Notes under the pieces: model-generated
What the model saw: only the letters and a program-made list of their open reading frames with translations
The model's database searches: none
What the model was told of the DNA's origin: nothing
Part shown: positions 36,914-45,748 of the stretch, in pieces
Position numbering within the stretch: the first letter of the stretch is position 1
How the letters are laid out: the number at the start of each line of letters is the position of its first letter
DNA from: Belnapia rosea
GTDB taxonomy: Bacteria; Pseudomonadota; Alphaproteobacteria; Acetobacterales; Acetobacteraceae
Direction of reading: 5' to 3'
NCBI RefSeq assembly: GCF_900101615.1
Contig: NZ_FMZX01000013.1
Location: 1 to 45,970 of the forward strand
DNA length: 45,970 bases
Made by a program: the position numbers and the translations under genes

Positions 36914-38125
36914 ATGCCACAGCAGCAGGTCGGCCTGGCGGATGTCCGGGCAGCGGCGGAGCGCATCCGTGGTGCGGTCCGGCGCACGCCGACCATCGAG
37001 GCGGATGCCGTCTCGCACGCGACCGGGGCACGGGTCTTCCTCAAGCTCGACAATCTCCAGGCGACCGGCGCCTTCAAGGAACGCGGTGCCGCCAACCGCA
37101 TCGCCCTGCTTACGGCGCGCGAGCGGGCGGCAGGCGTCATTGCCATGTCGGCCGGCAACCACGCTCAGGCGGTGGCGCGGCACGCCTCCCTCGCCGGCAT
37201 CCTGGCCACGATCGTGATGCCGCGCTTCACCCCGGCCACCAAGGTGGTGCGGACCGAGAGCTGGGGCGCCCGCGTCGTGCTGCATGGCGAGACGCTGGCC
37301 GAGGCGGCGGCGCATGCCCATGCGATCGCGCTGAACGAGGGCCTCACCTTCATCCATCCCTATGACGATCCGGGCGTGATTGCGGGCCAGGGCACGCTGG
37401 CGCTCGAGATGCTCGAGGATGCGCCGGAGCTGGAGGCGGCGGTCTTCCCGGTCGGCGGCGGCGGGATGCTGGCGGGCTGCGCCGGCGCAGTGCGCGAGCT
37501 GCGGCCGGAGATCGAGGTCTTCGGCGTCGAGGTCGAGGGTTATCCGGCCATGGCTCAGCGCCTGGCGGGGCGGCCGGTCGCGGTTGGCGGGCCGACCATC
37601 GCCGAGGGCATCGCCGTGCGGGATGTGGGCGAGCTGCCGCTGGCGCAGCTCCGCCGCCTCGGCATCGAGGTGCTGGTGGTGCCGGAGCGGGCGGTGGAGC
37701 AGGCCATCGCGCTGCTGGCCGAGGGCGCCAAGCAGGTGGCGGAGGGCGCCGGTGCGGCGGGGGTGGCGGCCATGCTGGCCCATCCGGCGCGCTTCACCGG
37801 GCGCCGGGTTGGTACCGTCCTCTGCGGCGGGAATATCGATGCGCGGATCCTGGCTAATGTGCTGCTCCGCAACCTGCTGCGGGACGGGCGGATCCTGCGG
37901 TTGCATCTCGACATCCCGGACCGGCCGGGCGTGCTGGCGGATATCGCCATGCGGGTGGCCGCCGCCGGCGGGAACGTGATCGAGGTGAGCCACCAGCGGC
38001 TCTTCGCGGCGCCCTCGGTGCAGAGCGCGGAGCTGGAGCTGATGATCGAGGTCCGGGACACGGTGCAGGGCGATGCGATCGTCGCGGCGCTGGAGGCTGC
38101 GGCCTATGTGGTGCGGCGGGGCTGA
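36914..38125 (+). CDS. ilvA: Threonine dehydratase (threonine ammonia-lyase)
   Basis: A 403-residue PLP enzyme. Seen: the Schiff-base lysine in GAFKERGAA (about K55), SAGNHAQAVAR (phosphate-binding/Asn segment), VFPVGGGGMLAGCAG for the PLP glycine-rich loop, and a single ACT domain from about residue 325 (RLHLDIPDRPGVLADIAMRV). It deaminates threonine to 2-oxobutanoate, the first step towards isoleucine; with one ACT domain it is nearer to short TdcB/IlvA forms than to the two-ACT version. ATG 36914 was chosen over the upstream GTG in the same frame. It converges on the Lrp gene. Confidence 0.95.
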   Translation: MPQQQVGLADVRAAAERIRGAVRRTPTIEADAVSHATGARVFLKLDNLQATGAFKERGAANRIALLTARERAAGVIAMSAGNHAQAVARHASLAGILATIVMPRFTPATKVVRTESWGARVVLHGETLAEAAAHAHAIALNEGLTFIHPYDDPGVIAGQGTLALEMLEDAPELEAAVFPVGGGGMLAGCAGAVRELRPEIEVFGVEVEGYPAMAQRLAGRPVAVGGPTIAEGIAVRDVGELPLAQLRRLGIEVLVVPERAVEQAIALLAEGAKQVAEGAGAAGVAAMLAHPARFTGRRVGTVLCGGNIDARILANVLLRNLLRDGRILRLHLDIPDRPGVLADIAMRVAAAGGNVIEVSHQRLFAAPSVQSAELELMIEVRDTVQGDAIVAALEAAAYVVRRG

Positions 38126-38145
38126 GCCCCACGCCGCACGGGGCT
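38125..38145. terminator. Hairpin between threonine dehydratase and Lrp genes
   Basis: AGCCCC (38125-38130) and GGGGCT (38140-38145) form a stem with a nine-base loop, overlapping the last base of the stop codon. No strong U-run follows. Likely ends one or both of the convergent genes. Confidence 0.4.
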
Positions 38146-38233
38146 TGGCGAGGCGGGCATCGATCGAGGCATCCGCCAGCGGCCGCCCTGACGGCGCTGG
38201 CCGGGATCGGCAGCGCAGGACGATGGCGGGGCG

Positions 38234-38713
38234 TCAGGCCTCCACCGGCACCCCGGCCTCGTCCTTCGAGGTGCGGATGGTCTGCAGTGTCTGTACCCGT
38301 GCCACCATCTCGGCGGCGGTGATGCGGGCGGTGAGCGTATTCTCATGCGCGGTGTCGCGGGCGACGAGGCGCAGCAGGAAGTCGCCGCCGCCGCGGATCA
38401 TGTGGCACTCGCGGACCTCGGGCCAGTCCTTCACCATGCGCTCGAAGGACTGCAGCACCGCCTCCTTCTGGCTCTCGAGACCGACGAGGGCGAAGAAGGT
38501 GATCTCGTAGCCAAGGGCCACTGGGTCGAGATCGGCATGGTAGCCGCGGATGATGCGGTCCTCCTCCAGCCGGCGCACCCGGCGGAGGCAGGGCGGGGCG
38601 GAGAGGCCGACGCGGCGCGCCAGCTCCACATTGGTCATGCGGCCATCCGCCTGCAGCTCGGCCAGGATCTGGCGGTCCACCTCGTCCAGGGAAGAGTCGG
38701 TCTCTACGGTCAT
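38234..38713 (-). CDS. Lrp/AsnC family transcriptional regulator
   Basis: A 159-residue regulator: an N-terminal HTH (LDEVDRQILAELQADGRMTN, then VELARRVGLSAPPCLRRVR) and a C-terminal RAM domain (FFALVGLESQKEAVLQSFER, and GGGDFLLRLVARDT). Such proteins sense amino acids and often control adjacent transport or catabolic genes. The start at 38713 was chosen over upstream in-frame codons because the family begins with the HTH. The divergent neighbour is trxB, 158 bases away, and threonine dehydratase lies on the other side, so either is a candidate target. Confidence 0.92.
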   Translation of the reverse strand: MTVETDSSLDEVDRQILAELQADGRMTNVELARRVGLSAPPCLRRVRRLEEDRIIRGYHADLDPVALGYEITFFALVGLESQKEAVLQSFERMVKDWPEVRECHMIRGGGDFLLRLVARDTAHENTLTARITAAEMVARVQTLQTIRTSKDEAGVPVEA

Positions 38714-38871
38714 GGCCTCATGTTCATTGCCGGTGGCGGGCGCTGGACGCAATATCATTGCAGCGGGCCGGCGCCGCAAGGCATCCGCCAGTGCCGGTCC
38801 GGCTTTCGCTTGTTACAGCGGGTGCGGCGCCAAATATGCACAGCCTCGCACCGATTGCCGGGAGCCGACTT

Positions 38872-39852
38872 GTGTCCAATACCCATCGCACCCGCCTGCT
38901 GATCCTCGGGGCCGGCCCGGCCGGCTATACCGCGGCCATCTATGCCGCGCGGGCGGGGCTGAAACCCCTGCTCGTCGCCGGGATGCAGCCAGGCGGGCAG
39001 CTGACCATCACCACCGATGTCGAGAATTATCCCGGCTTCGCCGAGCCGATCCAGGGCCCCTGGCTGATGGACCAGTTCAAGGCCCAGGCCGAGGCCATGG
39101 GCACCGCCATCCTGCAGGATGTCGTGACGCGCATCGACCTCAAGGCCCGGCCGATTCGCGCCGAGGGGGATTCGGGCGATGTCTATCTGGCCGACTCGCT
39201 GGTCATCGCGACCGGGGCACAGGCCCGCTGGCTCGGCATCCCCGGGGAGCAGACGCTGTCGGGCTTCGGTGTCTCGGCCTGCGCGACCTGCGACGGCTTC
39301 TTCTTCCGCGGCAAGTCGGTGGCCGTGATCGGCGGCGGCAATACGGCGGTGGAGGAGGCGCTCTACCTCTCGAACCTCGCCAGCCATGTGACGGTGGTGC
39401 ACCGGAGGGACAGCTTCCGGGCCGAGCGGATCCTGCAGGAACGGCTATTTGCTAAATCCAACGTTACCCTTTTGTGGGATACGGTGGTGGAAGAGGTGCT
39501 CGGTACCGAGGGAGGCCGCTTCCGCGCCGTCCGTGCCATCGCCACCCGGAATGCCCGGACCGGCGAGCGGGGCGAGCTGGCGGTGGACGGCGTCTTCGTC
39601 GCCATCGGGCATGACCCGGCGACCGCGCTGTTCCGCGGCCAGATCGGGATGGATGGGGAGGGCTATGTCGTGACCGAGCCGGGCAGTACCCGCACCAGCA
39701 TCCCGGGCGTCTTCGCCGCCGGGGATGTGCAGGACCGCATCTACCGCCAGGCGGTGACCGCCGCCGGCACCGGCTGCATGGCTGCGCTGGAGGCGGAGAA
39801 ATGGCTGGCGCACCTGCCCGAGGACGCCCCCGCCATCGAAGCCTGGACCTGA
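38872..39852 (+). CDS. trxB: Thioredoxin reductase
   Basis: A 326-residue flavoenzyme that passes electrons from NADPH to thioredoxin. Seen: ILGAGPAGYTAAIYAARAGL (FAD, about residues 11-30), the redox pair CATC at about 137-140 in SACATCDGFF, VIGGGNTAVEEALYL (NADPH domain) and the C-terminal GVFAAGDVQDRIYRQ. The start at GTG 38872 is supported by GGGAG with a seven-base spacer; ATG 38836 would add 12 residues without a good site. It ends one base before the LysR start. Confidence 0.96.
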   Translation: MSNTHRTRLLILGAGPAGYTAAIYAARAGLKPLLVAGMQPGGQLTITTDVENYPGFAEPIQGPWLMDQFKAQAEAMGTAILQDVVTRIDLKARPIRAEGDSGDVYLADSLVIATGAQARWLGIPGEQTLSGFGVSACATCDGFFFRGKSVAVIGGGNTAVEEALYLSNLASHVTVVHRRDSFRAERILQERLFAKSNVTLLWDTVVEEVLGTEGGRFRAVRAIATRNARTGERGELAVDGVFVAIGHDPATALFRGQIGMDGEGYVVTEPGSTRTSIPGVFAAGDVQDRIYRQAVTAAGTGCMAALEAEKWLAHLPEDAPAIEAWT

Positions 39853-39853
39853 C

Positions 39854-40741
39854 ATGCCGCTGGACTGGGACAAGCTGCGCGTCTTCCACGCAGTGGCCGA
39901 GGCCGGCTCCTTCACCCATGCGGGGGAGACGCTGAATCTCAGCCAATCCGCCGTCTCCCGGCAGATCCAGGCGCTGGAGGAGGCCCTCGCGGTGCCCCTC
40001 TTCCACCGCCATGCCCGAGGCCTGATCCTGACCGAGCCGGGCGAGACGCTGAACCGGACGGTGCGCGAGGTCTTCGCCAAGCTGGCGATGACCGAGGCGC
40101 TGCTGACCGAGAGCCGGGAGCGCCCGGCCGGCCGGCTGAAGGTGACCTGCACCACCGGATTCGGCAGCACCTGGCTCGCCCCGCGCCTCTCGCGCTTCCT
40201 GGCGCTCTACCCCGATGTCAGCGTGACGCTGCTGCTGGATGACAGCGACCTCGACCTTGCCATGCGCGAGGCGGATGTGGCGATCCGCATGCATCCGCCG
40301 CGGCAGCCGGACCTGATCCAGCGCCACCTGGCGAGCTTCGGCTGGCGGGTCTGCGGCGCGCCCTCCTACCTCAAGGGCGCCGGCGTTCCGGAGCGGGCCG
40401 AGGAGCTGGATGCCCACCGCATCATCTGCTGGGGCGAGCATCGGCCGCCGATCGACGAGGTGAATTGGCTGGCCGAGGCGGGGCGCCGCCCCGGCTCCGC
40501 CCGCCGCGCCGCGGTCGAGGTGAACAGCCTCACCGGCATGCTGCGGGCGGTGCAGAGCGGCCTCGGCCTCGCTGCCATGCCCGACTACATGGGCGCCGAG
40601 CTGGACGGGCTGCTGCAGGTGCTGCCAGAGCTGAAGGCGCCGCGGCTCGACGCCTATTTCGTCTATCCGGAGGAGATGCGTCACTCGAAGCGGGTCTCCG
40701 TCTTCCGCGACTTCCTCGTTGCGGAGTTGGCTGCCCACTGA
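39854..40741 (+). CDS. LysR-family transcriptional regulator
   Basis: A 295-residue LysR regulator: N-terminal HTH (LRVFHAVAEAGSFTHAGETL, SQSAVSRQIQALEEALAV) and a periplasmic-binding-like effector domain (FGSTWLAPRLSRFLALYPDV and later LTGMLRAVQSGLGLAAMP). The effector is unknown. Its start is separated from the trxB stop by one base, so it is coupled to trxB rather than transcribed divergently as LysR genes usually are. The small RNA candidate lies downstream. Confidence 0.95.
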   Translation: MPLDWDKLRVFHAVAEAGSFTHAGETLNLSQSAVSRQIQALEEALAVPLFHRHARGLILTEPGETLNRTVREVFAKLAMTEALLTESRERPAGRLKVTCTTGFGSTWLAPRLSRFLALYPDVSVTLLLDDSDLDLAMREADVAIRMHPPRQPDLIQRHLASFGWRVCGAPSYLKGAGVPERAEELDAHRIICWGEHRPPIDEVNWLAEAGRRPGSARRAAVEVNSLTGMLRAVQSGLGLAAMPDYMGAELDGLLQVLPELKAPRLDAYFVYPEEMRHSKRVSVFRDFLVAELAAH

Positions 40742-40837
40742 CCCATGCAAAGGCCGCATGGGTGCCGGCCGATTTCACCAATGCTGCACAGCAGTGCCGG
40801 GCGTAGGCTGTCTGCATCCGGCGGTTGTGCCGGAGAG

Positions 40838-40935
40838 GGTTTCGGGGACTTTCCCTGAACTCCTTCGTCTCCCAGACGTGAAGCCTCCCTGTTTGACTTG
40901 GCCGCCGCCCCACTGGGACGGCGGCTTTCTTTTTG
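40838..40935 (+). ncRNA. mmgR: MmgR/alpha-r8-like trans-acting small RNA
   Basis: The segment has three ordered elements: a GGGA-CTT-TCCC hairpin (40845-40855), a CGTCT-CCC-AGACG hairpin (40866-40878), then a single-stranded C-rich CCTCCC (40884-40889) followed by TGTTTGACTTGGCCGCC and a terminator. From memory, CCTCCC-TGTTTGACTTGGCC is the conserved tail of the alphaproteobacterial MmgR (alpha-r8) sRNA family. The unpaired CCTCCC could base-pair with ribosome sites of mRNA targets. The 5' end is not defined. No protein-like frame competes here. Confidence 0.6.
40901..40934 (+). terminator. Rho-independent terminator of the small RNA
   Basis: GCCGCCG (40901-40907) pairs with CGGCGGC (40919-40925), extended inside by CCC/GGG, followed by TTTCTTTTT (40926-40934). 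This is the clearest intrinsic terminator in the window. Confidence 0.85.
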
Positions 40936-41053
40936 GCGTGGACAGCGATCGCGATCCGCTCATCAGTCGCGCTGGCGACACAAGCGCGCGTGAGGATCGC
41001 CGCAACCGGCGGCTGTGCTGGCTGCTAGGCTCCTATGCTGTTACGATCGGGTC

Positions 41054-42088
41054 ATGGACCTCGCTTTGCGCCCGCGCCCATCTCGGCGCCTCACCGCCGG
41101 CTTCACCGCCCTCGCCCTGCTTGCCGGCTGCGCGACCAGCCAGACCGAGCGCATCGGCGCCGATGACGGTACCGATGCCTGCCGGTCGCAGCGCGTGGCG
41201 CTCGACTCGACCGGCAACTACTACGGCCAGGACATCATCCGCGGTGCGGCCATCGGCGCCGTCTCGGGTGGTGTCCTCGGTGGGCTGATCGGCGCTGCGG
41301 CAACCGGGCGCACGCGCGACATCGCCATCGGCGCCGGGGCGGGCGTGCTCGCCGGTGGCGCACTCGGCGCGGCGGGCGGCTACCTCGCCGCACGGCAGCG
41401 GCAGGCGCAGGACCAGGCGAGCCTCTCGGCCGCCATTGGCGGCGACCTCGCCAGCGAGAATGCGCAACTCGACAGGACGCAGCTCGCCTTCAACCAGCTC
41501 ATCGACTGCCGCCTGATGGCGGCCGAGGCGATCAGGCAGGATGTCCGCAGCGGACGCACGCCGGCCGAGGCCGGACGGCTGCAGATGGCCGACCTGCGGA
41601 CGCGGGTGCAGGGAGACATCGCCATCGCGCGGCGGATCAACCAGCAGATCGGCACGCGCGGCGCCGAATTCGACACGGCGATCGATGCCGTCGCCCCCGG
41701 CACCCGCACCGAGGTCGCCTCCCGCACGGTGGCTGCGCCGACGCCGGCCCGGCCGCGCGCACCGGTGCCGCTGCGGATCCGGCCGGAGCCGAATGCGCCG
41801 GAGGTCGGCCGGGTCGCCGCGAACGAGCCGGTGCGGGTGAAGCCGGCTCCGGGCAATTTCGCCCTGGTCGAGACCGATGGCGGGCTGCGTGGCTATGCGC
41901 CGGCCGGCAGCTTCCCGATGCGGCGCCAAGCGGCACCGGCACCGGCCCCGGCACCGGCAGTCGCCGCCGGGGATGGCAGCGTGCGGGAACTCGCCGCCTC
42001 CAACATCGCCAAGCGGGACAATTTCTCGGAAAGCGTGACCAATGCCGAGCGTGCCGCCCAGGGCGAGGGCTTCGAGCTCGCCGGCTGA
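41054..42088 (+). CDS. Glycine-zipper/SH3-like lipoprotein
   Basis: A 344-residue envelope lipoprotein. The leader has lipobox ALLAGC (Cys26). A glycine-zipper stretch, AAIGAVSGGVLGGLIGAAAT and AIGAGAGVLAGGALGAAGG, follows at about residues 62-110. Helical, Gln-rich segments come next, and a bacterial SH3-like fold (PLRIRPEPNAPEVGRVAANE) precedes an Ala/Pro-rich tail. Such proteins occur in outer-membrane assembly or surface complexes; the partner is not known. ATG 41054 was chosen because it gives a regular leader. Its stop shares one base with the next start, so it is coupled to the WD40-caspase protein. Confidence 0.8.
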   Translation: MDLALRPRPSRRLTAGFTALALLAGCATSQTERIGADDGTDACRSQRVALDSTGNYYGQDIIRGAAIGAVSGGVLGGLIGAAATGRTRDIAIGAGAGVLAGGALGAAGGYLAARQRQAQDQASLSAAIGGDLASENAQLDRTQLAFNQLIDCRLMAAEAIRQDVRSGRTPAEAGRLQMADLRTRVQGDIAIARRINQQIGTRGAEFDTAIDAVAPGTRTEVASRTVAAPTPARPRAPVPLRIRPEPNAPEVGRVAANEPVRVKPAPGNFALVETDGGLRGYAPAGSFPMRRQAAPAPAPAPAVAAGDGSVRELAASNIAKRDNFSESVTNAERAAQGEGFELAG

Positions 42089-45039
42089 TGCTGCGCCGCG
42101 CGCTGCTGATCGCGGGCCTGCTCCTCGGTGCCGCGGCGGCCGCCCAGGCGCCGCCGCCGGAGCCGCCGCAGCAGCCCTTCCTCCGCATCGAGGCCGGCGC
42201 GCATACCGCGCCGGTCGCGCGCCTGGCCGTGGATGCGGCGGGGCAGATGCTGGCCAGCGTCTCGGACGACAAGACATTGCGGCTCTGGGCCCTGCCGGAG
42301 GGCAGCCAGCGCCGTGTCATCCGCCCGCCGGTCGGCACCAATGAGGATGGCGAGCTCTATGCCGTCGCGCTGAGCCCGGATGGCGCGCGGGTGGCGGCGG
42401 CGGGCTTCACCGGCCAGTCCTGGGACGGCGTCTTCTGCCTCTATCTCTATGACGCGGCGAGCGGGCGCCTGCTGGCGCGGCTTTCCGGCCTGCCGGCGCC
42501 GGTGCAGCACCTGGCCTTCTCGGCGGATGGGCTGCGGCTGGCGGCGGCGCTCGGCGGGAGGGCGGGCATCCGCGTCTTCGACGCCCGGAACGGGCAGCTG
42601 CTGTTCGAGGATGCGGGCTATGGCGGGCCGGCGCGCATGCTGGGTTTCGACCGCGAAGGGCGGCTCGCCAGCAGCGCGGCGGATGGGCATGTGCGCCTCT
42701 ACGACGCAAGCGGACGCAAGCTGGCCGACCGGGTGCCGCTGGCGGGGGCACGGCCCTTCGGCCTTGCCTGGTCGCCGGATGGCGGGCTGCTCGCCATCGG
42801 CTACGAGGACCGGCTGCGGGTGGAGGTGCTGGCGGCCGGCGACCTGCGCAGCGTTATGCTGCCCGATGTCGCGGGGCTCGCCGGAGAGGGGATGCCGGCG
42901 GTCACCTGGGCCGCCGACGGCCGGGGCGGCGTGCAGCTCCATGCGGCCGGCTATGCGCGGCTGGCAGGCGGTGGCGCGGCCGGGCGGGGCATTGCCGTGC
43001 AGCGCGAGGCGGCGGCCCCCATGCCGGCGCCGCGGCGCGAATTCGTGGTGCGGCGCTGGACGGATTTCGGCCTCGGCCCTTCGACCGACATTCCCGCCGC
43101 GCGGGACGCCATCTCGCATCTGCTGGCGCTGCCGGGTGGCGGCATCGCCTATGCGGCGGCGGATCCGGGCTGGGGGCGGATCACGCCGGAGGGGCTGCTC
43201 GCCTTTCCGCCACGGCCGCCGGGTGCCGATTTCCGCGCGACGGCGGCGAGCCTCGCGGCGACCGAGGATGGCACGCGGCTGCGCGTGGCGCTGCGGCCGG
43301 GCGAGGCGCCAATCGTCTTCGACGCGCTGGACGGGCGGCTGGAGGCGGGCGGCGACGCATCCGGCTTCCTCCCGGCGCGAACGGCGAGCGCGCGGCTGCC
43401 CATCGCCGACTGGCGCAATTCCAACCGGCCGCGGCTCGGGCAGGTCCCGCTGCGGCTCGGCGAGGGCGAGTATGCACGGAGCCTCGCCATCCTGCCGCGC
43501 GAGGATGGCTTCCTGATCGGCACCGACAACCACCTGCGCCTCTTCGATGCCGCGGGGCGGCCGGTGGATGCGCTGGCGGTGCCGGGTGCCGTCTGGGGCC
43601 TTACCGTCGCCGGCGACATGGCGGTGGCCGCGCTGGGCGACGGGACGCTGCGCTGGTACCGGCTCGCGGGCGGCGCGCTGGTGGAGCAGGCGGCGCTCTT
43701 CATCCAGGCGGAGACGCGGCGCTGGGCGCTCTGGACGCCGGAGGGGCTGTTCGACCATGCCGCCAATGGCGGGCAGGAGCTGGTCGGCGTGCTGCTCAAC
43801 CGCGGCCGGGCGCAGAGCACCGAATGGGCGACCTTCCAGCAGGCCTATCGCGCACTCTATGCGCCGCAGGCGGTGCATGGGCGCATCGCCGGGGACCAGG
43901 CGCCGGCGCAGCAACGGCTGGCACAGCTTGGCGAGGTGCGGTCGCGCATCGGGCGGCTGCCGGTGCTGGCGGCGGGCGCGGCCTGTGTCGTGGTCGAGGC
44001 GGATTGCCTGCCGCTGGCCTGGGATGCGCGGACCCTGCCCGAGGGGGCACGCGCGCTGCGCCTCGCGCTGCAGGCGACGGATCGCGGCCTCGGCCTCGGC
44101 CCGCTGGATGTGCTGGTGAATGACCGCATCGCCGCGCGCGCGGAGGCGAGGCCGGGCGAGACCGTGGTGGAGGTGCCGCTCGACCCCGGGCCGAACCGCA
44201 TCGCCACGCGCCTCTATGCCGAGGACCGCACCCTCTTCGCCGATGGGCCGGCGCTCGCCCTGCGCCGGCCGGGCGATGCCGAGCCGCCGCCGGATGCGGG
44301 GCGGCTGATCGTGCTGGCGATCGGCGTGAACCACTATGCCAATGCCGAGCTTGATCTCCGTTTCGCGGTGCCGGATGCTGAGATGGTGGCGGGGCTGCTG
44401 CGCGCGGGCGCCGGCTCGCTCTTCCGCGAGACACGGGTGACGGTGCTGCGCGACGCGGAGGCGACGCGGCGCGGCGTGCTCGACGCCCTCGCCCGCGCTG
44501 CCGAGGAGGCTGAGCCGGGCGACACCTTCATCCTCTACATCGCCGGCCATGGCATCCGCACGGAGCCGGACAACCGCTTCCTCTTCCTGCCCGCCGATAC
44601 GCGCGACACCTCCGGCTGGGCGGCGCTGCGGGCACAGGGAATCGACGACGGCACGCTGGTCGCGGCGCTGGCGCGCATCCGCGCGCGGGATGCGCTGCTG
44701 CTGCTCGACACCTGCCATGCGGGGCAGCTGACGATGGAGCAGCTCTCGGCGCTGGGGAACGAGACCGGGCGCTTCCTGCTCGCTGCCAGCGGCAGCGTGC
44801 AGGAGGCGCTCGACAGTTATGACGACCGCAACGGGGTCTTCGCCTATGCGCTGCGGGAGGGGCTGCAGGGCAAGGCGGCGATGGATGCCGAGGGGCGGGT
44901 CAGCGCGCTCGGCCTCGGCGAATGGGTGACGCGGCGCGTGCCGCAGCTCGCGCGGGAGCGGCAGCACCGGCAGGATGCGGTGTTCCGCACCGCGCAGCGC
45001 GACCTGCGTTCCTTCCCGGTGGCGCAGGTGGCGAAGTAG
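42088..45039 (+). CDS. Secreted WD40-repeat caspase-family (C14) protein
   Basis: A 983-residue protein with a leader (RALLIAGLLLGAAAAAQA), then WD40-like repeats over about residues 35-330 (for example APVARLAVDAAGQMLASVSD then DKTLRLWALPEG). A less defined middle follows, and a C-terminal caspase-like domain starts near residue 738 (GRLIVLAIGVNHYANAEL). The catalytic pair is visible: His821 in LYIAGHGI and Cys876 in LLLLDTCHAGQ. It is therefore a probable cysteine protease exported from the cytoplasm, with the WD40 part as a protein-binding platform. Caspase-WD40 proteins occur in many bacteria; exported forms are poorly studied. It overlaps the lipoprotein gene by one base (TGATG), suggesting a joint function at the envelope. 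Confidence 0.9.
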   Translation: MLRRALLIAGLLLGAAAAAQAPPPEPPQQPFLRIEAGAHTAPVARLAVDAAGQMLASVSDDKTLRLWALPEGSQRRVIRPPVGTNEDGELYAVALSPDGARVAAAGFTGQSWDGVFCLYLYDAASGRLLARLSGLPAPVQHLAFSADGLRLAAALGGRAGIRVFDARNGQLLFEDAGYGGPARMLGFDREGRLASSAADGHVRLYDASGRKLADRVPLAGARPFGLAWSPDGGLLAIGYEDRLRVEVLAAGDLRSVMLPDVAGLAGEGMPAVTWAADGRGGVQLHAAGYARLAGGGAAGRGIAVQREAAAPMPAPRREFVVRRWTDFGLGPSTDIPAARDAISHLLALPGGGIAYAAADPGWGRITPEGLLAFPPRPPGADFRATAASLAATEDGTRLRVALRPGEAPIVFDALDGRLEAGGDASGFLPARTASARLPIADWRNSNRPRLGQVPLRLGEGEYARSLAILPREDGFLIGTDNHLRLFDAAGRPVDALAVPGAVWGLTVAGDMAVAALGDGTLRWYRLAGGALVEQAALFIQAETRRWALWTPEGLFDHAANGGQELVGVLLNRGRAQSTEWATFQQAYRALYAPQAVHGRIAGDQAPAQQRLAQLGEVRSRIGRLPVLAAGAACVVVEADCLPLAWDARTLPEGARALRLALQATDRGLGLGPLDVLVNDRIAARAEARPGETVVEVPLDPGPNRIATRLYAEDRTLFADGPALALRRPGDAEPPPDAGRLIVLAIGVNHYANAELDLRFAVPDAEMVAGLLRAGAGSLFRETRVTVLRDAEATRRGVLDALARAAEEAEPGDTFILYIAGHGIRTEPDNRFLFLPADTRDTSGWAALRAQGIDDGTLVAALARIRARDALLLLDTCHAGQLTMEQLSALGNETGRFLLAASGSVQEALDSYDDRNGVFAYALREGLQGKAAMDAEGRVSALGLGEWVTRRVPQLARERQHRQDAVFRTAQRDLRSFPVAQVAK

Positions 45040-45068
45040 GCTCCTCCCATCCTTCAGGGAGTCGCCGC

Positions 45069-45680
45069 ATGACCATGCCACCCGACCGCGAAGCGCCGGC
45101 CGAGCACCCCATCGAGGCGCTGCTGCGGCGGCGCTGGAGCCCGCGCAGCTTCACCGGCGCACCCGTGGCGCAGGCGGCGATCGACAGCCTGCTGGAGGCC
45201 GCGCGTTGGGCCGCCAGCTCCAGCAACCAGCAGCCCTGGCACCTCATCCTGGCGCGACGCGATACGGAGCCGGAGGCCTTCGCCAGGCTGCTCGGCACGC
45301 TGGCGCCGGGCAACCAGGCCTGGGCCGACAAGGCAGGCGTGCTGATGCTGGCCGTGGCGCGCATGACCAACCCGGCGAACGGCAACCCGAACCGCGATGC
45401 CTTCTACGACACCGGCGCAGCGATGGCGCAGATGGCGTTGCAGGCGGCAGCGCTCGGCCTGCAGCTCCATCAGATGGGTGGCTTCGACGCGGCGAAGGCG
45501 CGCGAGGCCTTCGGCATCCCGGAGGGATATGAGCCTGCCGCCGCTATCGCGCTCGGCCATGTCGCGCCGGCGGAGGCGCTGCCGGGCGGCATGGATGGGG
45601 CGCTTGCGGCACGCGAGGTGGCGCCGCGGCAGCGTCGGCCGATTGGCGACTGGGCCTTCTTCGGCAGCTGGCGGCAGTAA
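45069..45680 (+). CDS. Nitroreductase-family flavoprotein
   Basis: A 203-residue FMN-dependent nitroreductase. Seen: ALLRRRWSPRSFTGAPV near the start (FMN-binding Arg/Ser pattern), ARWAASSSNQQPWHLIL, NRDAFYDTGAAMAQMALQAA and the C-terminal RQRRPIGDWAFFGSW. The family reduces nitro compounds, quinones or other electrophiles with NAD(P)H. The start at 45069 has AGGGAG seven bases upstream and lies 29 bases after the caspase stop, so both may share a transcript. Confidence 0.93.
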   Translation: MTMPPDREAPAEHPIEALLRRRWSPRSFTGAPVAQAAIDSLLEAARWAASSSNQQPWHLILARRDTEPEAFARLLGTLAPGNQAWADKAGVLMLAVARMTNPANGNPNRDAFYDTGAAMAQMALQAAALGLQLHQMGGFDAAKAREAFGIPEGYEPAAAIALGHVAPAEALPGGMDGALAAREVAPRQRRPIGDWAFFGSWRQ

Positions 45681-45697
45681 GGCGTTTCCGTCGCGAC

Positions 45698-45729
45698 GAG
45701 GGCGCCGCCCCTTGCGGAGCGGCGCCCTC
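45698..45729. terminator. Hairpin between convergent nitroreductase and histone-like genes
   Basis: GAGGGCGCCGC (45698-45708) and GCGGCGCCCTC (45719-45729) form a perfect 11-bp stem with a ten-base loop. It lies between convergent coding regions and lacks a U-run. A bidirectional terminator is likely but not proven. Confidence 0.5.
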
Positions 45730-45748
45730 CCCTTTCGACGAGCCCTGT

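Noticed and set aside
41893-45081. A 1062-residue minus-strand frame opposite the WD40-caspase gene.
   Set aside because: Antisense shadow; the plus strand has leader, repeats and intact catalytic residues.
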